Of a DNA stretch of 64,000 bases, positions 1-8,444 are shown in pieces; positions within the stretch are counted from its first letter, which is position 1, and each line of letters opens with the position of its first letter. The position numbers were made by a program, and so were the translations under genes. Origin of the DNA: an uncultured Lachnospiraceae bacterium (GTDB taxonomy: Bacteria > Bacillota > Clostridia > Lachnospirales > Lachnospiraceae); contig CAJUCN010000002.1 of the NCBI GenBank assembly GCA_910585005.1, positions 62,001 through 126,000 on the forward strand. The letters run 5' to 3'. The notes under the pieces were generated by a model. That model saw nothing but the letters and a program-made list of their open reading frames with translations, had not been told where the DNA came from and did no database searches.

Positions 1-984
1 TCCCACTACCTTATCATAATCCATTCTCTTAGGCCCGATAATCCCTATTGTCCCGCGCATTCCTTCCCCTAATTCATAGGTCGCTGTGACCACGCTGCAA
101 TCCTTCATGGTCTGGATAGGCGTTTCGTTTCCTATATAAACCTGGATGCCTGTGTTGCTCTCATCCGATAACGTATCCTGTACCAATTCCGTGAGCATTT
201 GCTTTTCTTCAAAAGTGTTGATGATCTCGCTTGCCTTCTGCTGATCCGCCAGCTCCGGATATTTAAAAATATTATTTGCACCGCTGGTATAAATCTCCAA
301 GTCTTCATCCGCCTTAATGGATTCGGCAATCGCATCCACCACATCCCCTACCACCGTGCTGTGGATACCCGCCTGCTGTTTCATCGCCGAGATCATACCC
401 AGGTTGATCTCTTCAAGAGCCAATCCGTTTAAATGGGTATTCAGCAGAATATTCAGCTTTAAAAGAGTTTCGTCACTCATATCCTCACTGACCGGAATGA
501 TATTATTTTTAATCACATTTCCCTCTACCACCACCACTGCCAGCAGTTGGTTGCTATCTACCCTGGATAACTGTAAAAACTTAATTTTGTTGGTGTGGAT
601 CGTAGGAGCTGAGATCATGGTAGCATAATTGGTATTGACCGCCAAAAGCTTTGCCACCTGCTTAAGAAGGTGATCCATTTTGTCTTCTTTCTCAAGCATC
701 ATTTCCTTTAACTCTTCTAGTTCCTTCTCCTTTTCTTCCATCATCGTATCCACATAAAGACGATAGCCCTTATCAGATGGAATCCGCCCTGCCGAAGTAT
801 GAGGCTGGAGAATATATCCCATTTCCTCCAAATCTGACATTTCATTCCGGATCGTTGCAGAACTTAAATTCAGATCCGTATATTTGGAAATCGTACGGCT
901 TCCTACCGGTTCTCCAGTCTCAAGATAATTCCGGATAATGGCCTGCAGTATCCTGATCTTTCTTTCACTTAACTGCACCGCCAT
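1..984 (-). CDS. hrcA: Heat-inducible transcription repressor HrcA (3' end cut by window edge)
   Basis: HrcA represses class I heat-shock genes (hrcA-grpE-dnaK-dnaJ, groESL) by binding the CIRCE operator and needs GroEL to stay active. The visible 328 residues begin MAVQLSERKIRILQAII and show the N-terminal winged helix (GEPVGSRTISKY, SSATIRNEMSDLEEMG, then a Ser-Ala-Gly-Arg-Ile-Pro segment) followed by the GAF-like middle. The family is about 340-350 residues, so roughly 15-20 C-terminal residues lie left of position 1. The ATG at 984 follows AAAGGGG closely; a GTG two codons later has better spacing and is an alternative start. A perfect CIRCE element lies just upstream, so the gene is autoregulated. 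grpE-dnaK would be expected beyond the left edge. Confidence 0.96.
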   Translation of the reverse strand, partial: MAVQLSERKIRILQAIIRNYLETGEPVGSRTISKYTDLNLSSATIRNEMSDLEEMGYILQPHTSAGRIPSDKGYRLYVDTMMEEKEKELEELKEMMLEKEDKMDHLLKQVAKLLAVNTNYATMISAPTIHTNKIKFLQLSRVDSNQLLAVVVVEGNVIKNNIIPVSEDMSDETLLKLNILLNTHLNGLALEEINLGMISAMKQQAGIHSTVVGDVVDAIAESIKADEDLEIYTSGANNIFKYPELADQQKASEIINTFEEKQMLTELVQDTLSDESNTGIQVYIGNETPIQTMKDCSVVTATYELGEGMRGTIGIIGPKRMDYDKVVG

Positions 985-1025
985 CACCCCTTTCTCTAAA
1001 ATCCTGTAGTATTATTTTATCTTTG

Positions 1026-1052
1026 TTAGCACTCATTCCGTTTGAGTGCTAA
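1026..1052. promoter_or_regulatory. CIRCE operator
   Basis: Perfect inverted repeat TTAGCACTC-N9-GAGTGCTAA, the canonical HrcA-binding site. It lies between the putative promoter and the hrcA start, where bound HrcA would block initiation. Confidence 0.98.
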
Positions 1053-1066
1053 CATCTTCTTACCAT

Positions 1067-1095
1067 AAAATATCACTTACCTTATTCATTGTCAA
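1067..1095 (-). promoter_or_regulatory. hrcA promoter
   Basis: On the minus strand TTGACA (1095-1090), a 17-base spacer and TATTTT (1072-1067) form a sigma-A-type promoter. Its predicted start site would fall at the edge of the CIRCE element. Confidence 0.75.
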
Positions 1096-1120
1096 CAGAT
1101 ATGTGGTAAAATAATTATTA

Positions 1121-1158
1121 AAAAAGTCTAAAAAACAACGCTGCCAAATGGCAGCGTT
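1121..1158 (-). terminator. Rho-independent terminator after the DUF6465 gene
   Basis: A perfect 9-bp stem AACGCTGCC / GGCAGCGTT with a 4-base loop (1137-1158) is followed, in minus-strand direction, by a T-rich run (GTTTTTTAGACTTTTTT). It separates the DUF6465 gene from the hrcA promoter. Confidence 0.9.
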
Positions 1159-1190
1159 TCATGAGAATGTCTTGCAATTCCCTTTTTCAT

Positions 1191-1601
1191 TTAAATAAAA
1201 AAGCTTCCTGTAATGTTCCCGTTGATCACATAATATGTAGTGTTCTCTTCTGGTTTCACATAAAGTTCAACGCTTTTAAAATCTTCTTCCTTTCCGTTCA
1301 GATCATATTTCCATACATCCTTGCAGATACTAAGCAGTGCTTCTGGTGTGTAGGACTTTCCGCTGAATTGGAAGTTAACCGTTTCTTTCACTTCAACCTT
1401 TTTCTCCACTTCTTTTTTAGGCGCTTCTGCCTTTTTAGCAGGCGCTTTCTTTACAGGTGTCTTCTTAACGGCTGCTTCCTTCTTAGCAGGCGCTTTCTTT
1501 ACTTCTGCCTTAACCTCCGGTGTCTCTTTCACTTCCTTCTTAGCCTCAGGCGCTACCGTCTTAGCTGCCGCTTTGCCTGCTGCCTTTTTTACTTCTGCCA
1601 T
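1191..1601 (-). CDS. Lys/Ala-rich DUF6465 family protein
   Basis: A 136-residue protein of two parts. Residues 1 to about 73 are a low-complexity, strongly basic tail of Lys, Ala, Glu and Pro with repeated KKAPAKK-type units, like the tails of histone H1 or bacterial Hc1-like proteins. Residues about 74-136 are a compact C-terminal domain (NFQFSGKSYTPEALLSICKD, ending in a hydrophobic strand) that matches my recollection of DUF6465. The start follows AAAGGAG at 5 bases. It is a single-gene unit with its own promoter and terminator. Function is unknown; nucleic-acid binding is suggested only by the basic tail. Confidence 0.85.
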   Translation of the reverse strand: MAEVKKAAGKAAAKTVAPEAKKEVKETPEVKAEVKKAPAKKEAAVKKTPVKKAPAKKAEAPKKEVEKKVEVKETVNFQFSGKSYTPEALLSICKDVWKYDLNGKEEDFKSVELYVKPEENTTYYVINGNITGSFFI

Positions 1602-1682
1602 GATGACTCCTTTCCGATTTCCTTTTCCATAAATAAATGTATAGTTATCTCTCCCCTGCCCCCCATATCTACCCTGGGCAAC

Positions 1683-1711
1683 AGTGTACTCTATAATTCA
1701 TAAATTGTCAA
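1683..1711 (-). promoter_or_regulatory. Promoter of the DUF6465 gene
   Basis: Minus-strand TTGACA (1711-1706), 17-base spacer, TACACT (1688-1683). The -35 box is half of an inverted repeat TGTCAA-N5-TTGACA (1706-1722). Confidence 0.6.
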
Positions 1712-1724
1712 CAGAATTGACATT

Positions 1725-2576
1725 TTATGCCGTTATACCAAAATAAAGAAGAACCAAAACGCCTAAAACAATACGATACCATCCAAAAATCTTAAAATCA
1801 TGCTTTTTAATATAGCCCATTAAAAACTTAATGACAACAACGGAAACAAGGAAGGCTGTAGCCATGCCGGTAATTAAGATCATCATCTCATTTCCATTAA
1901 AAGCAAAGCCAAACTTAAGTACCTTAAGAAGGCTTGCCCCAAGCATCACAGGGATAGCCAGGAAAAAAGTGAACTCCGCCGCTGCCGTTCTGGAAACTCC
2001 AATAAGGAGAGCGCCAAGGATCGTTGCCCCAGAACGTGAGGTACCTGGAAAGATTGCTGCAATAAGCTGGAACATGCCAATTGCCAGCGCTGTCTTATAT
2101 GTGATCTGCCCTGTTGCGTTGATCTTTGCTGTTTTCCCTTTGTTCTTATTCTCGATTAAGATAAACCCTATGCCAAACAGGATCAGGGCAAGCGCCACAC
2201 AGATGCTGTTATAAAACAAGCTTTCAAAAAACTCATCAAATAAGATTCCAACTACCGCTGCCGGCAGACAGGCTGCAATGATTTTAAACCATAATATCCA
2301 AATATCCTTTTTGCAATAAGCCAAAAATCCGCTTTTCCCTACGGGATTGAGGTTGTTTTTTTGACCAAAGGGCCATATCTGGTTCCAAAAAAGGAGCACC
2401 ACTGCAAGGATCGCCCCAAGCTGAATCACCACCAAAAACATTTCCCAGAATTCAGGTGACACATCCAGCTTTACAAACTCATCCAAAAGGATCATATGTC
2501 CGGTGCTGCTGATAGGAAGCCATTCCGTAATCCCTTCTACGATCCCAAACAACACTGCTTTTAAAAATTCAACCAT
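1725..2576 (-). CDS. uppP: Undecaprenyl-diphosphatase UppP (BacA)
   Basis: Membrane phosphatase that recycles undecaprenyl pyrophosphate to the monophosphate for peptidoglycan and other envelope polymers; extra copies give bacitracin resistance. The 283-residue protein has the two family signatures, EGITEWLPISSTGH near the N-terminus (about residues 14-27) and PGTSRSGATI (about 178-187), and around eight hydrophobic segments. Length is normal for the family. It lies 38 bases downstream of the aminotransferase gene on the same strand, so co-transcription is possible although the functions are unrelated. Confidence 0.97.
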   Translation of the reverse strand: MVEFLKAVLFGIVEGITEWLPISSTGHMILLDEFVKLDVSPEFWEMFLVVIQLGAILAVVLLFWNQIWPFGQKNNLNPVGKSGFLAYCKKDIWILWFKIIAACLPAAVVGILFDEFFESLFYNSICVALALILFGIGFILIENKNKGKTAKINATGQITYKTALAIGMFQLIAAIFPGTSRSGATILGALLIGVSRTAAAEFTFFLAIPVMLGASLLKVLKFGFAFNGNEMMILITGMATAFLVSVVVIKFLMGYIKKHDFKIFGWYRIVLGVLVLLYFGITA

Positions 2577-2614
2577 TTTGATACCAAACCTTTCCTATCA
2601 TTCCTGTCAGCCTA

Positions 2615-3799
2615 TCAATAATTTTCTTTCACAAATCTTCTAAGCGCCTCTAAGGAACGTTCTACCTTTTCTGTGTCAATACAATACGCCATACGGAAAT
2701 AACCGGGAACGCCAAAGCTGTCGGAAGGGACAAGCACCAGATCATAGGATAGCGCCTTTTTGCAAAAGGCCGTGGCATCCTCCTCCAGCGCTTTGGGGAA
2801 AATGTAAAAGGTTCCCCCTGGTTTTACACAGCTAAAACCTAAATCCGTCAATTCCTTATATAATATGTTCATATTCCTCTCATAAACGCTCATATCCGCA
2901 GTCAGATCCAGAACCTGTGCAACCCCAAGCTGAATGATAGACGGAGGGCAGTTATGCCCGATCCCCCTTGAAATCTGCCCGCATATCGCGCTGATGAGTT
3001 CCCCGTCCCGGCAGCGTGGATTCGCAGCAACATACCCCATCCGCTCCCCCGGCAGGGAAAGGGACTTTGAGTAAGAATAGCAGGACAAAGTATTATCATA
3101 AAATTTTGAAACGTAAGGCGCCTCTATCCCATCAAACACGATCTCCCTGTATGGTTCATCAGAGATCATAAAGATATCATGCCCAAATTCTTTTTGTTTC
3201 CTCTCAAGAAGCTCTGACAATTTCTTTAAAGTCTCCCTGCTGTATACCGCCCCGGAAGGATTATTGGGGGTGTTGATAAGCAGCGCGGCCGTTTTATTAT
3301 TTATCATCTCTTCCAGTTTTTCAAAGTTGATCTGAAAGCTTTCCGTATCCGCAGGCACCACCTTAAGGATCGCACCGGACATATTAATATAAGGTCCATA
3401 CTCCGGAAAATAGGGTGCAAAAGTCAACACTTCATCCCCAGGGCTGGTTACACAGCGTACCGCATGAGCTACCGCGCCAGCCGCGCCCGTCGTGGGAAAA
3501 ATATGATTACCTGAATAACTCATGCCAAACCTTTTATTCAAGGATTCCGCAATTGCGTCTTTCACAGACGCAATTCCCAGGCTGGGACTGTAACCATGCA
3601 GTTCAAGAGAACTTTTGCTCTTTAAAAGCCGGATCATTCCTTCCGTAAATTCTTCCGGCACCGGCACAGAAGGGTTTCCCAGGCTATAATCAAAAACATT
3701 CTCATAACCGATTTCCTTCCCCCTTGCCGTGGCAAACTCCGAAAGCTGCCTGATCACGGATTTTCCTTCCAGCATCTTCTTGTATTGTTCGTTGATCAT
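2615..3799 (-). CDS. PLP-dependent aminotransferase, aspartate aminotransferase-like (class I/II)
   Basis: A 394-residue fold-type I aminotransferase that transfers an amino group from an amino acid to a 2-oxoacid using pyridoxal phosphate. Seen: N-terminal substrate segment YSLGNPSVPVP, the TPNNPSGAVYS asparagine motif, ISDEPYREIVFDG with the cofactor-contacting Asp and Tyr, YSYSKSLSLPGERMGY holding the Schiff-base Lys, and the C-terminal FRMAYC Arg that binds the substrate carboxylate. Substrate cannot be told from sequence alone; paralogues act on Asp, Ala or aromatic amino acids. The start has GGAAG upstream. It follows the GH1-PMI gene by 61 bases with no clear terminator, so it may receive read-through from the mannan operon. 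Confidence 0.92.
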   Translation of the reverse strand: MINEQYKKMLEGKSVIRQLSEFATARGKEIGYENVFDYSLGNPSVPVPEEFTEGMIRLLKSKSSLELHGYSPSLGIASVKDAIAESLNKRFGMSYSGNHIFPTTGAAGAVAHAVRCVTSPGDEVLTFAPYFPEYGPYINMSGAILKVVPADTESFQINFEKLEEMINNKTAALLINTPNNPSGAVYSRETLKKLSELLERKQKEFGHDIFMISDEPYREIVFDGIEAPYVSKFYDNTLSCYSYSKSLSLPGERMGYVAANPRCRDGELISAICGQISRGIGHNCPPSIIQLGVAQVLDLTADMSVYERNMNILYKELTDLGFSCVKPGGTFYIFPKALEEDATAFCKKALSYDLVLVPSDSFGVPGYFRMAYCIDTEKVERSLEALRRFVKENY

Positions 3800-3860
3800 G
3801 GTACTTATCTTCCTTTTCTTATATGATGAAATATTTCAAATCATGCACAAAACCAATATC

Positions 3861-6170
3861 CTATTGGGGAACCGTAGCGGCAATCAACTCCATCGTCCCC
3901 CGAAGGGATACCTCCCCTATTCCTGCCGGCAGGATAAAGTGATCCCCTTTCTTTACCATCTGACCGTTTACTAACCCTTCCCCTTCGATCACGCTGATGT
4001 TCAAAAAAGGATATTTCTGGTCAAGCACAAAGGGCTTGGTCACATGCAGCTTCCATACCGTATAATAATCGCAGGAAATCAATTCATTCATCAAATTCTC
4101 CGGCACATTTCCCACATGCTTTACACTTTCTTTCGCTGACGGAGCCGGTACTGTAATCACATCAATACTCTGCTTCACATGGAGCTGCCTAGGCTTTCCT
4201 CCGGTAAGTCTGTCATAATCATAGACGCGATAAGTAATATCGCTGTTTTGCTGCGTTTCCAAGATCATCAGGCCGCCTTTGATCGCATGGACTGTACCTG
4301 GGTCAATCTGGATAAAATCGCCTTTTTTCACCGGGACCTCCCGGATCAATTCCCCCCATCTTCCCTGGGCTATCATGTCTTTTAATTCTTCTCTTGTAGA
4401 AGCATTATGCCCTACCACCAAAGCTGCGTCCTGCGGGCAATCCAAGACATACCAGCACTCTGTCTTACCCAGGGAACCATTTTCATGCTCTGCCGCATAG
4501 TCATCCTTTGGATGGACTTGGATGCTTAGGTCATCCCTGGCATCTATGATCTTTGTAAGGAGCGGAAATCTGTCCAACTCCAAATTCCCGAACAACTCCC
4601 TATGTTCTTTCCAAAGTTCTGAGAGCGTCCTCCCTGCATAAATCCCATCTTTTATCTCGCAGTCCCCATTGGGGTGCGCGCTGATCGCCCAGCATTCCCC
4701 CGTATCACTTCCGGGAATCTGGTACCCAAACTCCGTACTCAGCTTACTCCCTCCCCAAAGCATCTGCTTAAATACAGGCTGCAAAAACAAGATTGGCCTC
4801 TCTTTCATATTGATGGTAAGCTCCTTTCCGTTTGATTCAATGATCCTCTGATACCAGTAAGCAGAATCCTTTACGATCCTTTTTTGGGTTGCAAAATCTA
4901 CATAGACAATTCCAAATCTCTCCGTATAACCTTTATCCCATTCAAAATTATCCAGAAACGTCCAAAGAAAATACCCCCTCACATCAGCCCCTTCGTCATT
5001 TGCTTTTTGAAGGGCTGAAATGTACAAATCAAGAAAATTCTGCCTGTTGGGATCATGGACCATACCGTCCAAGGACACATCGTCATGACAGGACATCCCG
5101 TTTTCCGTAATATATAAGGGCAGCCTGTATCTTTCATACAAAAATTTCACGCCCCAATAAAAACAATCCGGTGTCACTGGCCACTGTGCAGCCGTTTTCG
5201 GAAAACCAGCCGGTCTATCCACAAACTCAACGTCTCCATCCTTCCCCTGTCTGACCATATATCCGTTATAAATATTTTGCCCCATAAAGTCAAGAGGCTG
5301 GGAAATTAATTTCATATCTTCTTCCGTGATCTCAGGAAGATATTCTGCAAACTGCTTTAAGCCTTCTTCCGGATATTTCCCAAGAAATACCGGATCGTTA
5401 AACCATGCCACATTCCATGTCCAATTCTCCATTGGCTGGTAAAAACCAAATAATACCTTCCTGGCCGCCTCTATATCCTCCGGACTATCACTTGCCGGAT
5501 AGGCCATGCCGCAGGTAGGTGCATAACCGATCTTGACAGGGCGGTGTGCATATTTTCTTAAGTTGATCACTGCCTGTCCATGTGCGCGAAGGGCATTGTG
5601 GGCAATTTGAAACACATCCTTTTGGGGAAGCTTTACCCCAGGTGCATGAACCCCTGAAAGATGTCCTAATCCCACAAAGCATTCCGGCTCATTTAAAGTG
5701 ATAAAGTTTTCACAAATATCTGAAAAATTCTCCGCCACAACTTTTGCATACTCGCCAAACCACCAAATCACCTCTTCGTTTTTCCAGCCTCCTTTTTCCT
5801 GGAGAACTTGGGGAAACTCCCAATGATACATGGTAAGGTATGGCTCAATACCGTTCTTTTTCATTTCCAGGATCATATTCCGGTATAACGCCACTGCCTT
5901 TTCATTGACCTTTCCACACCCGTCAGGAATCAGCCTTGCCCAGCTTACGGAGAACCGGTATGCCTTAATACCCAGCATTCTCATAAGCGCATAATCTTCC
6001 TTGTAACGGTGCATATGGTCACAGGACACATAAGACGTAGAACCATCGAAAATGCGGCCCTCTTCCGTAAACGTATCCCAGATACTTTTGCCGCATCCGT
6101 CCCCTTCTTCCCTTCCTTCAACCTGGTAGGCGCTGCTTGCCACTCCCCAGACAAAATCATCCCGAAACAT
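3861..6170 (-). CDS. Bifunctional GH1 beta-glucosidase / type I mannose-6-phosphate isomerase fusion
   Basis: One uninterrupted 769-residue frame holding two complete enzymes. Residues 1-450 are a GH1 beta-glycosidase: MFRDDFVWGVASSAYQVEG start, acid/base Glu in TLNEPECF (about 160), nucleophile Glu in YITENGMS (about 355). Residues 455-769 are a class I phosphomannose isomerase with zinc-site motifs SIQVHPKDD (about 547), GKTECWY and DPGTVHAI (about 625). The join ESNGKELTINMKERPILF looks like GH1 C-terminus directly abutting the usual PMI N-terminus; an internal GGAAAGGAG sits 12 bases before the PMI Met (4808). The start at 6170 is chosen because AGGAGG lies 9 bases upstream and overlaps the chemoreceptor stop. 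Inferred roles: removing beta-glucosyl ends from glucomannan oligosaccharides, and Man-6-P to Fru-6-P. A frameshift or sequencing error removing a stop cannot be excluded. Confidence 0.93.
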   Translation of the reverse strand: MFRDDFVWGVASSAYQVEGREEGDGCGKSIWDTFTEEGRIFDGSTSYVSCDHMHRYKEDYALMRMLGIKAYRFSVSWARLIPDGCGKVNEKAVALYRNMILEMKKNGIEPYLTMYHWEFPQVLQEKGGWKNEEVIWWFGEYAKVVAENFSDICENFITLNEPECFVGLGHLSGVHAPGVKLPQKDVFQIAHNALRAHGQAVINLRKYAHRPVKIGYAPTCGMAYPASDSPEDIEAARKVLFGFYQPMENWTWNVAWFNDPVFLGKYPEEGLKQFAEYLPEITEEDMKLISQPLDFMGQNIYNGYMVRQGKDGDVEFVDRPAGFPKTAAQWPVTPDCFYWGVKFLYERYRLPLYITENGMSCHDDVSLDGMVHDPNRQNFLDLYISALQKANDEGADVRGYFLWTFLDNFEWDKGYTERFGIVYVDFATQKRIVKDSAYWYQRIIESNGKELTINMKERPILFLQPVFKQMLWGGSKLSTEFGYQIPGSDTGECWAISAHPNGDCEIKDGIYAGRTLSELWKEHRELFGNLELDRFPLLTKIIDARDDLSIQVHPKDDYAAEHENGSLGKTECWYVLDCPQDAALVVGHNASTREELKDMIAQGRWGELIREVPVKKGDFIQIDPGTVHAIKGGLMILETQQNSDITYRVYDYDRLTGGKPRQLHVKQSIDVITVPAPSAKESVKHVGNVPENLMNELISCDYYTVWKLHVTKPFVLDQKYPFLNISVIEGEGLVNGQMVKKGDHFILPAGIGEVSLRGTMELIAATVPQ

Positions 6171-6183
6171 TGATATCATCCTC

Positions 6184-8427
6184 CTACAATTTAAATTTTC
6201 CAATGGACTTGTCCAATTCTTCTGCTTCTGCACTAAGTTCTTCTGCTTTCCTTGCAAGCTGCCCGATTACATCAGCCTGCTCGCCAAGGGTCGCTGTAAC
6301 CTCCTGGGTAGACGCAGCCACCTGCTGGGAAACCGCGGAGATATTCTGGATGGAATCCTGAACCTGGACTTTTTCTCCTGTAATCTGCCCAAGCCAATCC
6401 AGCGCCATACGAATACCCTCCACAAGTTCATTGACACAACTTTGTATCCTGCCAAAAACCTCCGCCGTCTGTTGCAGCGCTTTCGCCTGGCCCAGGATCA
6501 TCCCCTCTGCTTTTTTGGCAGAATCCGTAGTTCTCTGGGTGGTATCTCCGATATTGGAAACGATATCCTTTATCCTGTTGCCGGATTCCCTGGATTGATC
6601 AGCCAGCTTTCGTATTTCTTCCGCTACCACCGCAAATCCCCGTCCTGCTTCTCCTGCCCTGGCCGCTTCAATGGAAGCGTTCAGGGAAAGAAGATTGGTC
6701 TGGCCTGCAATGCTGTTGATCACTTCCACAAACCCCCGGATCTCCTCCGAACTCTTTTCTACTCCGTTAATATTCTCAACCAGTTCCCTGGTAAGCGCCA
6801 CCGTACTGTCACTCTTTTCGTTTAATTCCTGTACAATATCTTTTCCTTCATCTACTGCGCCAATGGCCTGATCCGCCATCTGCCCCATCCGGCTTGTCTG
6901 ATCCACTACCATAGAAATATTATCAGAAAAAACAATCATCTTTTCATTGCTCTTTTCCGTTTCTTCCGCCTGGGTCTGAACGCCTTTTGCCACTTCATCC
7001 ATAGCCCTTGACGTATTTTTGATAGAATCGTCAATGTTCTCAGCCCGGTCAGATACATCAACAGCCATGTCCCGCACCTTAAGGCCAAACTTCTGCATAT
7101 CCTGCATCAGCGCCCGCAGGCTTCCCAACATTTTGTTGAGACTGTCAGACAAAATACCAAACTCATCCTGCCGCTTTGTAACAAAGCTGTCACTAAAATC
7201 ACCGTCAGCCATTTTAGAGATTCCCATTGTCATATTCTTTATCTCACGGCTGATACCTATGGAAATAAATCCCCCTGTAGCCAGAGCCGCTGCGGCTGCC
7301 AGAATCACCATAATAACCGTAATAGCACGGATGACATTTGCCTGTCCCATCAGATTATTCCTTGGGATCAGCGCACAGATCATAATCCCGGTTTTTCCTA
7401 CTGGCGTCGATAAATATACATATCTCTTTCCGTCAATTCTTACCGTTTGGCTGGCCGTTTCCCCCAACTCCCTGGAATGTTCAAAAAATTCCTGCCCGGA
7501 AAAGTAGGATTCCTGTATTTCTTCCTCCTCCCTGCCTTGAATGGATATGATCTCCCTTCCATCCTCTGAAACCATAGCACGGATGGTACCTTCCCCAAAA
7601 TCCATCTGGGACAGCATATCCATAATTACATCCATATCAATATCAAGCACTAAATAGGAATCACCCCTGATAAACCTCTGATAAAAAGAAACCGCATAAT
7701 TTTTTTCCAGACTGTTTAGGCAGCCATCAATATAGCTGTGATAACCCAGCCATACATTCCTCCGGTTTTTGTTTTCCGCCAGGAACTGCCCCTCCGCAGA
7801 AACCGCAAAATCGTCATGAGGATTTTCCGTCATAGATCCTGTGAGAGAAGTAAGGTAAGCCCCTCCCTCCGGAATAATGCTATAACTGTATACATACGCA
7901 TTGGTAGCCTTTATGTTCCCTAAGAGGGTCTTTGCATCCCTTAATGTTTTAATTGCTTCCGCATCCTGCTTTTTATATTCTCTTTCATAATAATCCGCTA
8001 CATCCCCTTTGCCGATCAACTCCAGCGCCTTACTGGAAACGGATGTACAGATCAGGTCACAGTAATTTCCCACCGCCAAAATCGTTGATTCCGCCGAGTC
8101 CTGATATTTGGAGATCATACCGGATGCTGCCGTATTATAACACACAACCCCTAAAACGATCATCATAGCCACCGGAACCAAAAACCCCGCCAGCAAAGTA
8201 TGCATAATCCTCCTCTTACTTCCGCCCCTTACTTCCTTTACAGCCTGCGCCGTAAACTTTGCCTCCGCCACTTGTTTATCCGCTCTTTTTTTGGCTTTTT
8301 TGACGGCTTTCCCTGCTTTTTCTTTCGCTTCCCTTTTTAACTGGGCAGCCTTTTCCTTTGCCGCTTTTTTCTCCGCCTTTGTGTTATGGAGTTTCCCGTC
8401 CGCCCCATTCTTGTAGATTTTTTTCAT
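6184..8427 (-). CDS. Methyl-accepting chemotaxis protein with basic N-terminal extension
   Basis: A 747-residue transmembrane chemoreceptor. Residues 1-74 are an unusual cytoplasmic Lys/Ala/Glu-rich helix-forming extension; TM1 is about 75-98; a Cache-type sensor spans about 100-350; TM2 about 355-385; HAMP about 385-440; and the MA signalling domain follows, with the conserved hairpin tip around GQTNLLSLNASIEAARAGEA. No pentapeptide tether for CheR is visible at the C-terminus (ends IGKFKL). It lies between the esterase and GH1-PMI genes (17-base and 13-base gaps), inside the mannooligosaccharide operon, which suggests the ligand is a mannan-derived sugar or binding protein; this is inference. 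It implies a motile organism; other che genes are outside the window. Confidence 0.95.
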   Translation of the reverse strand: MKKIYKNGADGKLHNTKAEKKAAKEKAAQLKREAKEKAGKAVKKAKKRADKQVAEAKFTAQAVKEVRGGSKRRIMHTLLAGFLVPVAMMIVLGVVCYNTAASGMISKYQDSAESTILAVGNYCDLICTSVSSKALELIGKGDVADYYEREYKKQDAEAIKTLRDAKTLLGNIKATNAYVYSYSIIPEGGAYLTSLTGSMTENPHDDFAVSAEGQFLAENKNRRNVWLGYHSYIDGCLNSLEKNYAVSFYQRFIRGDSYLVLDIDMDVIMDMLSQMDFGEGTIRAMVSEDGREIISIQGREEEEIQESYFSGQEFFEHSRELGETASQTVRIDGKRYVYLSTPVGKTGIMICALIPRNNLMGQANVIRAITVIMVILAAAAALATGGFISIGISREIKNMTMGISKMADGDFSDSFVTKRQDEFGILSDSLNKMLGSLRALMQDMQKFGLKVRDMAVDVSDRAENIDDSIKNTSRAMDEVAKGVQTQAEETEKSNEKMIVFSDNISMVVDQTSRMGQMADQAIGAVDEGKDIVQELNEKSDSTVALTRELVENINGVEKSSEEIRGFVEVINSIAGQTNLLSLNASIEAARAGEAGRGFAVVAEEIRKLADQSRESGNRIKDIVSNIGDTTQRTTDSAKKAEGMILGQAKALQQTAEVFGRIQSCVNELVEGIRMALDWLGQITGEKVQVQDSIQNISAVSQQVAASTQEVTATLGEQADVIGQLARKAEELSAEAEELDKSIGKFKL

Positions 8428-8444
8428 GCTATGCCCCCGCTTCT

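Noticed and set aside
1717..1722. Rightward TTGACA near 1720 as a promoter
   Set aside because: It faces into the antisense of uppP and no -10 box or gene follows; it is half of the inverted repeat at the DUF6465 promoter.
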